Below are positions 34,478 to 42,712 of a DNA stretch of 42,712 nt, piece after piece. The notes under the pieces are model-generated. The model made no database searches, was not told the DNA's origin, and was given only the letters and a program-made list of their open reading frames with translations. Made by a program: the position numbers and the translations under genes. Positions within the stretch are counted from its first letter, which is position 1, and every line of letters starts with the position of its first letter. The stretch is from Lachnospiraceae bacterium (GTDB lineage Bacteria; Bacillota; Clostridia; Lachnospirales; Lachnospiraceae). The stretch is from positions 1-42,712 of the forward strand of contig CAJTCH010000045.1 in the NCBI GenBank assembly GCA_910574715.1, given 5' to 3'.

Positions 34478-34493
34478 TATATGAATCCCTTCT

Positions 34494-35228
34494 CTAATCT
34501 TTCAATTCTGATTTGTCCTCCCAGACGCCGCTCTGATCCTGCATTCCGGCCTTCTCCTGAGGGCCTGCCTGCGGGGGACCTGCATACCTTCCGTCCGAGT
34601 CCAGAGCTCCGCCCTGCGGCGGGACTGCATACCTTCCCTCCGGCCCCGGCGCTCCGCCCTGCGGCGGTCTGCCGTACGGAGGCATCGGTACCGGTCCTGG
34701 TCCCGGCCCCGGAACCGGCGGCACATATCTTGGCGGCTCATACTTCGGCACCACCTTGATCTTCTTCGCATAGACGACCCTCGTATCACAGATCATATCA
34801 TGAAGCCCTCTTTTCTCACGGTCAACGCCCGCCATGATATATCCGATCCCGACAGACAGGCCGCATAAGAATCTTCCCACCGTCTCCCGGTACACTACAT
34901 CGACCAGGGACAGCCCGGGACTTAGATCCGCATTGACCACACGGAGATTCAGAAGCCTCTTCCCCGGAGTCGTCCCTGTTCCATAGGTAAGCAGGATAAA
35001 ATACAACACCTCAAACACATACAAGATGATATCCCTTGCGGAATACCGGAAAAGCAGATGCGCTTCAAGTATACCGACGCCCGATACGGAGAATATCCCC
35101 ATTGCAAGCTTTACAAACAACAGACCTGCCCAGACAATCGCGCTGTCGATACAGTATGCCGCAAGACGCACCCAGAAGCCTGCATATTCGATCTCCTGCC
35201 TGCCGCGGTTAACGAAATTGTTCTGCAT
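34494..35228 (-). CDS. RDD-family membrane protein with Pro/Gly-rich tail
   Basis: 244 residues. The RDD domain (about 12-150) has the motif [18 protein letters not shown] in its first helix, a central helix ([29 protein letters not shown]) and a third segment near [32 protein letters not shown]. The last ~85 residues are a low-complexity Pro/Gly tail with a repeated unit GRYA-x-PPQGGA. The function is unknown; RDD proteins are proposed transporters. The ATG lies inside the 3' end of sppA (20-bp overlap). Confidence 0.88.
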   Translation of the reverse strand: MQNNFVNRGRQEIEYAGFWVRLAAYCIDSAIVWAGLLFVKLAMGIFSVSGVGILEAHLLFRYSARDIILYVFEVLYFILLTYGTGTTPGKRLLNLRVVNADLSPGLSLVDVVYRETVGRFLCGLSVGIGYIMAGVDREKRGLHDMICDTRVVYAKKIKVVPKYEPPRYVPPVPGPGPGPVPMPPYGRPPQGGAPGPEGRYAVPPQGGALDSDGRYAGPPQAGPQEKAGMQDQSGVWEDKSELKD

Positions 35229-36186
35229 AGTACATCGGCACCCCGCTTTCCATATCTGCCGCGGTCTCTGTCAAGATCTGAGCCTCTGACTTTGGAATCA
35301 CGCTCTCCACCTTCGCAAACAAAGATGAGAAAAAGGAAATCTCACTTTCCGGCTCATAGAATTCATAAGCCCCAAGCTCGCTGCTCATAGCCGCCGTCAT
35401 ATCCTCGTACAGGCTGATCTCGTCCACCAATCCATTTTCCAAAGCCTGATTCGCTGTGTAGACACGCCCATCCGCAAGAGTCTTCACATCTTCCTCGGCC
35501 ATACCGCGTCCTTCTGCCACGATTCCGACAAATTTGTTATAATACTCATCCACCTGTTCCTGATAGACCGCAATCTGCTCATCCGTCATCTTAGAACTGT
35601 CTTTGAAATCTCCGCTGGTGATGCTGACATAACGAATACCCAGCTTCTCATACAAGCCGGTCATATCAAATCCCGACATGATAACGCCGATGGAACCGGT
35701 CGTGGTATTCGGATTTGCATAGATCTTATCTGCCGCCATGGAGATCAAATATCCGCCGGACGCCGCATAATGCGCCATATAATCCCAGACCGGACGGCCG
35801 GTCTGCTCCTTATATTCCTTAAGCTTCAGATACAATTCTTCTGATTCATACACTGTTCCGCCGGGAGAATCCACATACAGCAGGATTCCCCGGTTATTAC
35901 CGTCGCCCATGAGATTATCAATATAATCCAGCGTCGTAATGTGCTGATATCCCACCGGCACATCGAACATTCCCGCCGCCGTCTGTTCCTGAATCGTTCC
36001 TTCCACCCTTACGACCGCGATATAATCATCACTCGGAGGGTCGAACCCAACACTGTCTGTCAGGATCTGCTCCATACTGTCTGCCAGCATCCTTTCCGAA
36101 AATGTATTCGTCAGTACACTGGACACTCCTACGGCAATAAATAACACGGCAGCTATGATCAGCCCGCCTATCTGTTTTTTATTCAT
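35209..36186 (-). CDS. sppA: Signal peptide peptidase SppA
   Basis: 325 residues, the short single-domain Gram-positive form. One N-terminal transmembrane helix (IGGLIIAAVLFIAVGVSSVL) anchors an extracytoplasmic S49 protease domain. The nucleophile Ser is in YAASGGYLIS and the general-base Lys is likely in SGDFKDSSK. YVDSPGGTV and NTTTGSIGVIMSG are typical of the family. It degrades cleaved signal peptides in the membrane. GGAG lies upstream of the ATG; pheT ends 24 bp before. Confidence 0.95.
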   Translation of the reverse strand: MNKKQIGGLIIAAVLFIAVGVSSVLTNTFSERMLADSMEQILTDSVGFDPPSDDYIAVVRVEGTIQEQTAAGMFDVPVGYQHITTLDYIDNLMGDGNNRGILLYVDSPGGTVYESEELYLKLKEYKEQTGRPVWDYMAHYAASGGYLISMAADKIYANPNTTTGSIGVIMSGFDMTGLYEKLGIRYVSITSGDFKDSSKMTDEQIAVYQEQVDEYYNKFVGIVAEGRGMAEEDVKTLADGRVYTANQALENGLVDEISLYEDMTAAMSSELGAYEFYEPESEISFFSSLFAKVESVIPKSEAQILTETAADMESGVPMYYAEQFR

Positions 36187-36210
36187 GACCTATCTCCATT
36201 TCTTATAGAC

Positions 36211-38631
36211 CTATTTACGCAGTTCAATACCCATGCCCTCTAATGCCTTCAATATCCGGCCCATGGCCTCTGTTACCTCGGCATCCTCAAGTGTCTTATC
36301 CTTCGCGCGGAACACGATAGAATACGCCACAGACTTATATCCGTCCTTGATCTGAGAGCCTTCATAGATGTCAAATAGTGCATAACTCTCCAGATATGCG
36401 CCGCCCTTCTTCTCGATCACCTCTTCTACCTGGCCCGCCAGAATCTCTTTGGGCATCACCATACTGATATCGCGTGTTACTGCCGGGAATCTTGCGATTC
36501 CAGTGTATTTCCTGTCAAATGACGCTCTCTCTGTGATCTCAGGCATATCAAGCACTGCCACATAGGCCTTAGTCCCGATCCCATAGATATCTGCAACGTC
36601 CGGGTGCACCTCTCCTAAGTATCCGACAACCGTTCCATCATAGATGATATTCGCCTGACGGCCCGGATGAAGATATGGTTTCCCGGCATTTGGATCGTAA
36701 GTTTCTTTCTTATGCATTCCGATCTTCTCAAAGAATTCTTCTATCACACCCTTCATGCTGAAGAAATCTCCTTCTCCATACATTCCAAGCGTGAACTGCA
36801 TCCTCTCCTCTGGAAGCTCGGTAAGCGGCAGCGTCCCTGGAAGATAAATATTTCCCAGCTCATACAGCCTTACGTTCTTATTTCTTCTATTATAATTAGT
36901 TGCCAGTGAAGTCAGCATACCATTCAGGGATGTGGTACGCATTATACTGTAATCCTCACCTAACGGATTCATGATCTCCACGGTCCTTCGAAGCGGTGAA
37001 TCCTCGGGAAGCTTAAGCTTATCGAACACCTTCGGGCTCTCGAAGGAATAAGTCATGCCCTGGCTGAATCCGCAGAATTCCGCAATATCACGGGCAACCT
37101 CCTCCACACGGAGCTTGAAGGATAATTTGCCGGTTGTGGCCTCGCCCCTTGGAAGCGTAGTCGGGATATTGTCATAGCCATAGAATCTTGCCACCTCTTC
37201 CGCCAGATCGGCAATACGGAACAGATCATGACGGAAAGTCGGCGCGATCACCTCATTGGCCGCCTCGTCGTAGGAAAGGCCGATCATCTCAAAATATCCT
37301 AACATCTCTTCTTTGGAAATATTGGTTCCAAGAAGGCTGTTGATCTCATCTGCGTCAAACGGAACTCTTACCGGCTCCTTCTTCTTGCCGTACACATCTG
37401 CCATACCGCCTACTACTTCACCGGCTCCCAATTCCTCTACCAACTGGCAGGCACGATCGATCGCAGCCTGAGCATTGTTTGGATCCAGACCTTTCTCAAA
37501 CTTCCCGGAAGCATCTGTACGAAGCCCGATCTTCTTGCTGGATCTGCGGATATTGGTTCCGTCAAAGCAAGCCGCCTCAAAAAGCATGGTGCTTACATCA
37601 TCCGTGATCATGGAATTTTCACCGCCCATGATTCCAGCGATACCGATGGATTTCCTGCCGTCACAGATCATCAGTACAGATTCATCCATCTCGCGCTCCT
37701 GCCCGTCCAGAGTCGTGAACTTCTCGCCTTTTGCCGCCGTGCGTACGATGATCTCACGCTCTGCAATAGTATCCAGGTCGTAAGCATGCATTGGCTGCCC
37801 GTACTCTTCCATCACATAATTAGTGATATCAACCAGGTTGTTGATCGGACGGATGCCCACCGACGCCAGACGCCTCTGCATCCATTTCGGAGACGGACCG
37901 ATCTTAATATTCTTGACCACTCTTGCACAATACCTTGGACAGAGATCGGGATCCTTCACCGTTACCTTGATGTAATCATTAACATCCTCCGAATTGCCGG
38001 TCTTCGTCACAACCGGCGGATGGAATTCCTTCCTGAAGGTTGCGGCTGCCTCCCTTGCGATTCCCACCACGCTGAAGCAATCTACACGGTTCGACGTAAC
38101 CTCGTATTCGAATACCACGTCATCCAATCCTAACGCCTCTACGGCGCCGGCGCCCACCTCTGCATCGTCCGGGAAGATATAGATTCCCTCTTCCGGCGCC
38201 TCTGGGTACATATCCCTGTTAGAACCCAATTCCTCTATCGAGCACATCATACCCCGGCTCTCGATCCCGCGAAGCTTACCCTTCTTGATCTTGATTCCGC
38301 CGGCCACACGGCTTCCCGGTTCGTGCCCTCCTGCCACGCGTCCGCCGTCAAGCACCACCGGAACCTTGTCGCCTTCATGCACATTATTGGCTCCTGTCAC
38401 GATCTGTACGGACTCACTTCCAACATTCACCTGGCAGACGATCAATTTGTCTGCGTCCGGATGCTTCTCGATCTTATCGATCTGACCGATCACGATCTTG
38501 TCAAGATCCGCATCCAAAACCTCATATCCTTCTACCTTCGTTCCGGATAATGTCATTGCGTCTGTGTATTCCTGCGCGGTGACATCAAGCTCCGGAACAT
38601 ACGCTTTTATCCATGATAATGATGTATTCAT
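36211..38631 (-). CDS. pheT: Phenylalanyl-tRNA synthetase beta subunit
   Basis: 806 residues, full length. In order: tRNA-binding domain (about 40-150, IGQIDKIEKHPDADKLIVCQVNVG), B3/B4 editing domain (RVDCFSVVGIAREAAATF...), B5 domain (about 400-475), catalytic-like core and C-terminal anticodon-binding FDX-ACB domain (FPAVTRDISMVMP...). Works with PheS as an alpha2-beta2 enzyme that charges tRNA-Phe and removes mischarged Tyr. AGGAG precedes the ATG; it follows pheS by 14 bp. Confidence 0.98.
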   Translation of the reverse strand: MNTSLSWIKAYVPELDVTAQEYTDAMTLSGTKVEGYEVLDADLDKIVIGQIDKIEKHPDADKLIVCQVNVGSESVQIVTGANNVHEGDKVPVVLDGGRVAGGHEPGSRVAGGIKIKKGKLRGIESRGMMCSIEELGSNRDMYPEAPEEGIYIFPDDAEVGAGAVEALGLDDVVFEYEVTSNRVDCFSVVGIAREAAATFRKEFHPPVVTKTGNSEDVNDYIKVTVKDPDLCPRYCARVVKNIKIGPSPKWMQRRLASVGIRPINNLVDITNYVMEEYGQPMHAYDLDTIAEREIIVRTAAKGEKFTTLDGQEREMDESVLMICDGRKSIGIAGIMGGENSMITDDVSTMLFEAACFDGTNIRRSSKKIGLRTDASGKFEKGLDPNNAQAAIDRACQLVEELGAGEVVGGMADVYGKKKEPVRVPFDADEINSLLGTNISKEEMLGYFEMIGLSYDEAANEVIAPTFRHDLFRIADLAEEVARFYGYDNIPTTLPRGEATTGKLSFKLRVEEVARDIAEFCGFSQGMTYSFESPKVFDKLKLPEDSPLRRTVEIMNPLGEDYSIMRTTSLNGMLTSLATNYNRRNKNVRLYELGNIYLPGTLPLTELPEERMQFTLGMYGEGDFFSMKGVIEEFFEKIGMHKKETYDPNAGKPYLHPGRQANIIYDGTVVGYLGEVHPDVADIYGIGTKAYVAVLDMPEITERASFDRKYTGIARFPAVTRDISMVMPKEILAGQVEEVIEKKGGAYLESYALFDIYEGSQIKDGYKSVAYSIVFRAKDKTLEDAEVTEAMGRILKALEGMGIELRK

Positions 38632-38645
38632 CCCTTAACTCCTCT

Positions 38646-39665
38646 CTAAAACTGTTTCAAAAATCTGATATCATTCTCATACAACAATCTCATATCATCA
38701 ATCTCATACTTCAACAGTGCGATACGCTCCAATCCAACGCCAAACGCAAATCCCGTATATTCATTGGGGTCGATCCCGCACATCTCCAATACATGCGGAT
38801 GCACCATACCGCATCCAAGAATCTCGATCCAGCCTGAGCCTTTGCAGAAACGGCAGCCTTTCCCTCCGCATTTGAAACATGTTACATCCACCTCCGCGCT
38901 CGGTTCGGTAAATGGGAAATGATGGGGCCTAAACTTCGTCTTCGTCTCCGGTCCGAACAGCTCCTTGGCAAATACTTCCAATGTCCCTTTCAAGTCCGCA
39001 AAGGAGATATTCTTGTCGATCACGAGCCCTTCGATCTGATGGAATGACGGTGAATGGGTCGCATCCACTTCGTCAGAACGGAATACCCGTCCCGGCGCGA
39101 TCATTCGGATCGGAAGCTTTCCCTGCTCCATCACACGCGCCTGCACCGGAGAGGTCTGGGTACGCAGGACGATCTCTTTATTAATGTAGAAGGTATCCTG
39201 CTCATCCTTCGCCGGATGCCCGTCCGGAATATTCAGTTTCTCGAAGTTATACAGATCATACTCAACCTCAGGGCCTTCTACCACTTCATAACCCATCCCG
39301 ATAAATATCCTCTCGACTTCCTCTAAGGCGATCGTATTAGGATGACGGTGTCCGACCATGTTCTTCTTAGACGGGAGAGTGACATCAATCACTTCCTGCT
39401 TCATCTTCTCCTCGCGGATAATCCGCTCCATCTTCGCTTTGCTCTCTTCTAAGATGTTCTCGATCGCCGTCCTCGTCTCATTGACCAACTGACCGACCTT
39501 GGGCCGGTCTTCGGGCGCAACATCCTTCATTCCTTTTAATACTGCGGTAAGTTCTCCCTTCTTGCCAAGGAATTTTACACGCACGTCATTTAACTTCTCC
39601 GGCATATCAGCGGCTTCAATTGCTTTTAACGCTTCATCCTTGATGCTCTGCAGCTTTTCTTTCAT
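38646..39665 (-). CDS. pheS: Phenylalanyl-tRNA synthetase alpha subunit
   Basis: 339 residues, usual length. An N-terminal coiled coil is followed by the class II catalytic core: motif 2 with [19 protein letters not shown] and motif 3 with [15 protein letters not shown]. It contains the [13 protein letters not shown] segment common in Gram-positive PheS. The RBS AGGAAAGGAAG precedes the ATG. It is the first gene behind a phenylalanine T-box. Confidence 0.98.
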   Translation of the reverse strand: MKEKLQSIKDEALKAIEAADMPEKLNDVRVKFLGKKGELTAVLKGMKDVAPEDRPKVGQLVNETRTAIENILEESKAKMERIIREEKMKQEVIDVTLPSKKNMVGHRHPNTIALEEVERIFIGMGYEVVEGPEVEYDLYNFEKLNIPDGHPAKDEQDTFYINKEIVLRTQTSPVQARVMEQGKLPIRMIAPGRVFRSDEVDATHSPSFHQIEGLVIDKNISFADLKGTLEVFAKELFGPETKTKFRPHHFPFTEPSAEVDVTCFKCGGKGCRFCKGSGWIEILGCGMVHPHVLEMCGIDPNEYTGFAFGVGLERIALLKYEIDDMRLLYENDIRFLKQF

Positions 39666-39707
39666 CGCTTCTCTTCCTTTCCTGCTCTTTTACAAGATTT
39701 TTGACAC

Positions 39708-40046
39708 AAAAAAACTCATCCCCGAAAAAGGGACGAGCAATTACCCGTGGTACCACCCTGATTCCCGCTTCGGATCCTTCATGATCCTCAATCTGCGGGC
39801 ACTCAATCATGCGTAACGTGCATCCTGGAACCGGCCGACATATCTGCGCAGCTCCTAACGGCATCTCCTACTATCACTAATGTAACAATTACTAATATAA
39901 CAACATGTTAGGATTTCAAAAATGCAGCTCGCGTGGGAAATTCAATCACCATCTGAACCCGGGAAAACTTCCAGCCCATCGATCTTCCCTCTCTGTCGGA
40001 AAATGGATCTCTACTACACGGTCATAGCTTTTACTTACTATATTCT
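39708..40046 (-). promoter_or_regulatory. T-box riboswitch for tRNA-Phe upstream of pheST
   Basis: Read leftward from the start point near 40046. Stem I has AGUA on the left of its specifier loop and GAA-U-UUC on the right (39937-39943), so the specifier is UUC (Phe). The distal loop carries GACAGAGAGGGAAG. The conserved T-box AGGGTGGTACCACGGG lies at 39744-39759. It is followed by a terminator (hairpin 39715-39737, T-run 39708-39714) that competes with the antiterminator. Uncharged tRNA-Phe would permit read-through into pheS, pheT and probably sppA-RDD-queA. Confidence 0.95.
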
Positions 40047-40052
40047 CTAAAA

Positions 40053-40080
40053 TTATAGCATAAGTGCGGATGATGTCAAG
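40053..40080 (-). promoter_or_regulatory. Promoter of the pheST T-box transcript
   Basis: Consensus TTGACA (40075-40080), 16-bp spacer, TATAAT (40053-40058) on the minus strand, directly ahead of the T-box leader and just after the YihY stop codon. Confidence 0.85.
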
Positions 40081-40098
40081 ACATTATTCCGCGCTTAT

Positions 40099-40929
40099 TT
40101 ATTTCTTTTCAAATATCTTTCCCTCCATGAGCACATTCATCTCTCCGCCAAGCAAGATACAGTACATGCAGAAATACATCCACAGCATGATCAGAACTAT
40201 GGTCGTCAGGCTGCCGTACATACTCGAAAATCCCTTGAATACGTCCAGATAAATAGAAAATACCCAGGATATGACCATCCATCCCACAGCGGCAAACATA
40301 GCGCCCGGAAGCTGATCCCGAAACCGCCCTCTCCTGTTGGGGAGGAATTTATAAAGCATCAGGGAAAATATTACCAGCACCGTCGGCGTGATGACCGCCC
40401 TCGTCTCGATCAGCCAGTCCGCTATTCTCTTAAGAAAAGGTATATGCCTTGCTATAAACAGGTTCAGCGTATTACCGAATACAGACAGCACTAGCAGAAG
40501 GATGATCACCACAATAAACAACAGCGTATAGACCGTCGATCTGATCCGAAGGACAATGTAATTGCGGGTCTCCCTGCAGCTATAGATGCAGTTCAGCCCC
40601 GACGCCATCGCAAGAACACCTTTTCCCGCAGACCACATGGCAACGATGATGGTAACCGGAATGATCCCCATGGATTGATTATAGACCTGGTTCACAATGG
40701 ACGTGATCAGATTCTCTACCGACGCCGGAAACACCTGGATCACGGCCGTCATCACATCCGCCTTCGTCACTGGCGTATACTGCACCATGGTGATCAGAAG
40801 CAAAATGATCGGAATCAGACACAGCATGAAAAAATACGCCGACTGTGCGGCATAGGCTCCTACATGGTCTGCAGCGATATCTGCAGTAATGTTCATAATC
40901 TTCTGATAGATATCCTTTATTCTCTTCAT
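40099..40929 (-). CDS. YihY/virulence factor BrkB family membrane protein
   Basis: 276 residues from the ATG at 40929, which has GGGAG six bases upstream; an in-frame ATG at 40944 with AAAGGG is an equal alternative and adds five residues. Six transmembrane helices are seen. Family motifs are AAQSAYFFMLCLIPIILLLI after the first amphipathic helix and WSAGKGVLAMASGLNCIY, with RFRDQLPGAMFAAVGWMVISWVFSIYL and YGSLTTIVLIMLWMYFCMYCILLGGEMN near the C-terminus. Once annotated as RNase BN, the family's activity is not established; an envelope role is likely. Confidence 0.92.
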   Translation of the reverse strand: MKRIKDIYQKIMNITADIAADHVGAYAAQSAYFFMLCLIPIILLLITMVQYTPVTKADVMTAVIQVFPASVENLITSIVNQVYNQSMGIIPVTIIVAMWSAGKGVLAMASGLNCIYSCRETRNYIVLRIRSTVYTLLFIVVIILLLVLSVFGNTLNLFIARHIPFLKRIADWLIETRAVITPTVLVIFSLMLYKFLPNRRGRFRDQLPGAMFAAVGWMVISWVFSIYLDVFKGFSSMYGSLTTIVLIMLWMYFCMYCILLGGEMNVLMEGKIFEKK

Positions 40930-40991
40930 AACATTCTCCCACATATTTGCCCTTTATTTTACCCGATTTTTCCAGATTTGTCTATCTTAAC

Positions 40992-42383
40992 TTATCCGCC
41001 TACCGATACCTCTCGGAAAAACATGGTCAGTATGTCTATGTAATTCTTCCCCTTTTTCGCCATCTCATTGGCTCCGTTCTGGCTCATTCCGATACCGTGC
41101 CCGAACCCGCCGCCGGATATGATAAATACATCCCCCTCTCTCCGGATCGTAAAAAATGCGCTTGGGAGCAGCGCCGTACTCGCCGCCGCTGTCCCAGCCT
41201 GATTGACAATCTCATAACCGCTGCCGCCAAGAGCCCTTCGGATCTTATTCTCCGTATCTACCGTCACCGAACCGGCATCTCCCGTCGCACAGATCTGAAG
41301 CGCCACGCCCCCGGCTCCTGATTTTGTAACCTCGACGCTCTGCAGTGTTCCCACATTCGTTCCTGTATTCTGGCTGATCAGGGCGGACAATGTTCCTGCC
41401 GGTATCTTCGCCTCCCACCGATACCAGGGCAGTCCCGCTTCGTAGTCCCCCTGTTCGTCCTTGACTTCCACAGACTGCAGATATTGATTCTCCGCATTGG
41501 GAGCCGTGCCCCAAGCCTCCACGCCTGCCGTCTTGCCGCAGGAGGTCGAATAATAATAGGTCGTAACAAGCCGGTCCTGGTAGCGGACCACCTGCCCTCC
41601 CGTCTCCGCCACTGCCTGATTGGTCGCCTCCTGGGGCAGAGAATTGCCGTACACCTGATAATCCGTACTGTCGTTCACATGCGCCTCGTACTCCGGGTAA
41701 GCGAAGCTCTGCATCTGCTGATAGGCATAGCTTCTGGCGCATACCGCCTGCGCTTTCAGCGCCTCAAGCTCATAGGTACAGGGCATCTCGCTTGGAACTA
41801 CCCTGCACAGATACGTTTCCACCGGAAGTTCATTGATGACCGCGATCCCTTCGGCAGTTGTCCGAAGCTCTATCACTCCGGCATAAGAAGGCGTCCCGCA
41901 GCCCCTCTGGATGCTGTTAAGGGCGATCTCTCCTCCGTCCTTGGCGCTGACCCTGATCTGCCCGCTCTGGAATCTGGGGTCATCCGGGGCGAATGTCAAT
42001 GGCTGCTCCGGCCCTGCTTCTTGGGTCTGATCGCCGAATGTAATACAGAATCCACTGGCCGATGACATTTCCACAGACGGATGGACAATATTAGCATACC
42101 CATTCGTCATGATCAATACTCGGATGTTCGGATTATTGATCACGATCTCAGGAGCTTTTTCCTCCTCAGGGGCTTTCTCCCCCTCATCTGCGTTCTTCTG
42201 CTCCTCCCGGCGCATCCTTCCGATCAGCCCTTCTTCCCGGTGTGTAAGCGCCGCCAGAAGCCCGCCTATGATCAGAAGACAGATAAGGATCAGCATTCCA
42301 TAGAAGAAATATTTCTCATATCTGACATGATATCCCATATAACTTTGTCTTTTATACAATTTCTTTTTAATATATCCTTTCAA
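40992..42383 (-). CDS. Membrane-anchored SpoIID/LytB-domain protein
   Basis: 463 residues. One N-terminal helix (FFYGMLILICLLIIGGLLAAL, about 26-46) is followed by an acidic linker and an extracytoplasmic SpoIID domain (about 90-460). The catalytic Glu of SpoIID lytic transglycosylases lies in RVVPSEMP; supporting motifs are ALKAQAVCARSYAY, DSTDYQVYG, TYYYSTSCGKT and the terminal GGGFGHGIGMSQNGA. SpoIID trims peptidoglycan glycan strands during engulfment in sporulation, and related LytB-type proteins act in growth. The start is a TTG at 42383 with GAGGG ten bases upstream; an ATG at 42338 is possible. Confidence 0.9.
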   Translation of the reverse strand: MKGYIKKKLYKRQSYMGYHVRYEKYFFYGMLILICLLIIGGLLAALTHREEGLIGRMRREEQKNADEGEKAPEEEKAPEIVINNPNIRVLIMTNGYANIVHPSVEMSSASGFCITFGDQTQEAGPEQPLTFAPDDPRFQSGQIRVSAKDGGEIALNSIQRGCGTPSYAGVIELRTTAEGIAVINELPVETYLCRVVPSEMPCTYELEALKAQAVCARSYAYQQMQSFAYPEYEAHVNDSTDYQVYGNSLPQEATNQAVAETGGQVVRYQDRLVTTYYYSTSCGKTAGVEAWGTAPNAENQYLQSVEVKDEQGDYEAGLPWYRWEAKIPAGTLSALISQNTGTNVGTLQSVEVTKSGAGGVALQICATGDAGSVTVDTENKIRRALGGSGYEIVNQAGTAAASTALLPSAFFTIRREGDVFIISGGGFGHGIGMSQNGANEMAKKGKNYIDILTMFFREVSVGG

Positions 42384-42457
42384 TTGACTTGTACCCTCTT
42401 GTCCACTAACCTTTTCTTAATGTATGCTTTAACGATAAAAAATATGTGGGTCCGTTC

Positions 42458-42486
42458 TTTACATCTAAATTACCAATTGATATAAT
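42458..42486 (+). promoter_or_regulatory. Strong promoter before a short reading frame
   Basis: TTTACA (42458-42463), 17-bp spacer, TATAAT (42481-42486), pointing toward the window's right edge. Confidence 0.65.
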
Positions 42487-42535
42487 AAAGACATCACATA
42501 AACATCAACTCCATTTCCAGAAAGCAGGTGAGCAT

Positions 42536-42580
42536 ATGCCAAGTGATAAAGAGATGATCAATCACTTAATTGATACCTGA
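42536..42580 (+). other. 14-codon reading frame with RBS, remnant or leader peptide
   Basis: ATG at 42536 is preceded by AGGTGA at good spacing and a consensus-like promoter 50 bp upstream. It encodes MPSDKEMINHLIDT and then TGA at 42578-42580. The rest of 42581-42712 holds no clear gene. It may be the surviving 5' end of a decayed gene or a leader peptide for something beyond the window. Confidence 0.35.
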
Positions 42581-42712
42581 ATCCGTGAACCTAACCTAAA
42601 AATAAAATGAAATCGGTAAATAAGAAATATGAGGCACTCTTTGTACCAATTTCATGCCAATAAAATATTGTTTTCGATAATCATACACTTTGAATCAAAC
42701 TACTATCCAGCC

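Noticed and set aside
34560..34760. Possible minisatellite in the RDD gene tail
   Set aside because: The Pro/Gly repeat is imperfect and stays in frame; it is low-complexity coding sequence, noted in the gene entry.
42607..42663. Frame MKSVNKKYEALFVPISCQ resembling the start of an old-yellow-enzyme-type reductase
   Set aside because: Only about eight residues look similar, no RBS is present and the similarity does not continue in any frame.

Overview
The window reads as chromosomal DNA of a Gram-positive anaerobe of the Clostridia, most likely a Lachnospiraceae member. The basis is family-level resemblance: hybrid kinases carrying DegV and HPt domains, an HtpG with acidic inserts, a CIRCE-controlled htpG, a Phe T-box in front of pheST, SpoIID/LytB, LytTR/GHKL regulation and a CprABC/CprRK-like antibiotic-peptide locus. 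No tRNA, rRNA, CRISPR array or intact insertion sequence was seen. Assignments come from reading motifs, not from database searches.

Layout. (1) 1-1056: the tail of an unidentified gene, possibly a transposase, then an AraC-type regulator that seems to have lost its 5' end. (2) 1059-3251: htpG with a CIRCE operator. (3) 3291-8981: a three-gene phosphorelay operon read leftward: a single-domain receiver, a hybrid kinase ending in an HPt domain, and a hybrid kinase ending in a complete DegV (fatty-acid-binding) domain. (4) 8996-14005: a MacB/FtsX-type ABC exporter preceded by an overlapping MNT-HEPN pair. (5) 14019-16785: an acetyltransferase, the decayed copy of an AAA-ATPase/PD-(D/E)XK gene, and its intact neighbour. 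(6) 16806-21739: a three-gene ABC transporter divergent from an OmpR-type response regulator and kinase, with three phased CCTTACAT repeats between them. (7) 21731-25769: jetC and jetB of a Wadjet-type SMC system, without jetA or jetD. (8) 25888-32604: an OatA-like acyltransferase, an SH3/repeat lipoprotein with a broken small membrane gene, a divergent LytTR/GHKL two-component system and a secreted nuclease. This block is framed by two near-identical copies of a roughly 95-bp terminator-plus-promoter module. (9) 32711-40080: a TetR regulator and a T-box-controlled run pheS-pheT-sppA-RDD-queA. (10) 40099-42712: a YihY membrane protein, a SpoIID-domain protein, and a strong promoter serving only a 14-codon reading frame.

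How the parts work together. Much of the window senses and protects the envelope: peptide-antibiotic export with its own regulators, peptidoglycan O-acetylation, SpoIID-type glycan cleavage, a wall-binding lipoprotein under a LytTR regulator, and a signal peptide peptidase. The receiver/HPt/DegV-kinase operon could couple lipid or fatty-acid status to a phosphorelay (inference). Defence-like elements (jetBC, MNT-HEPN, PD-(D/E)XK ATPase) are interspersed and partly incomplete.

The strongest candidates for something undescribed are the kinase-receiver-DegV fusion with its operon partners, the orphan jetBC pair, the duplicated terminator-promoter module, and the LytTR-controlled lipoprotein locus.
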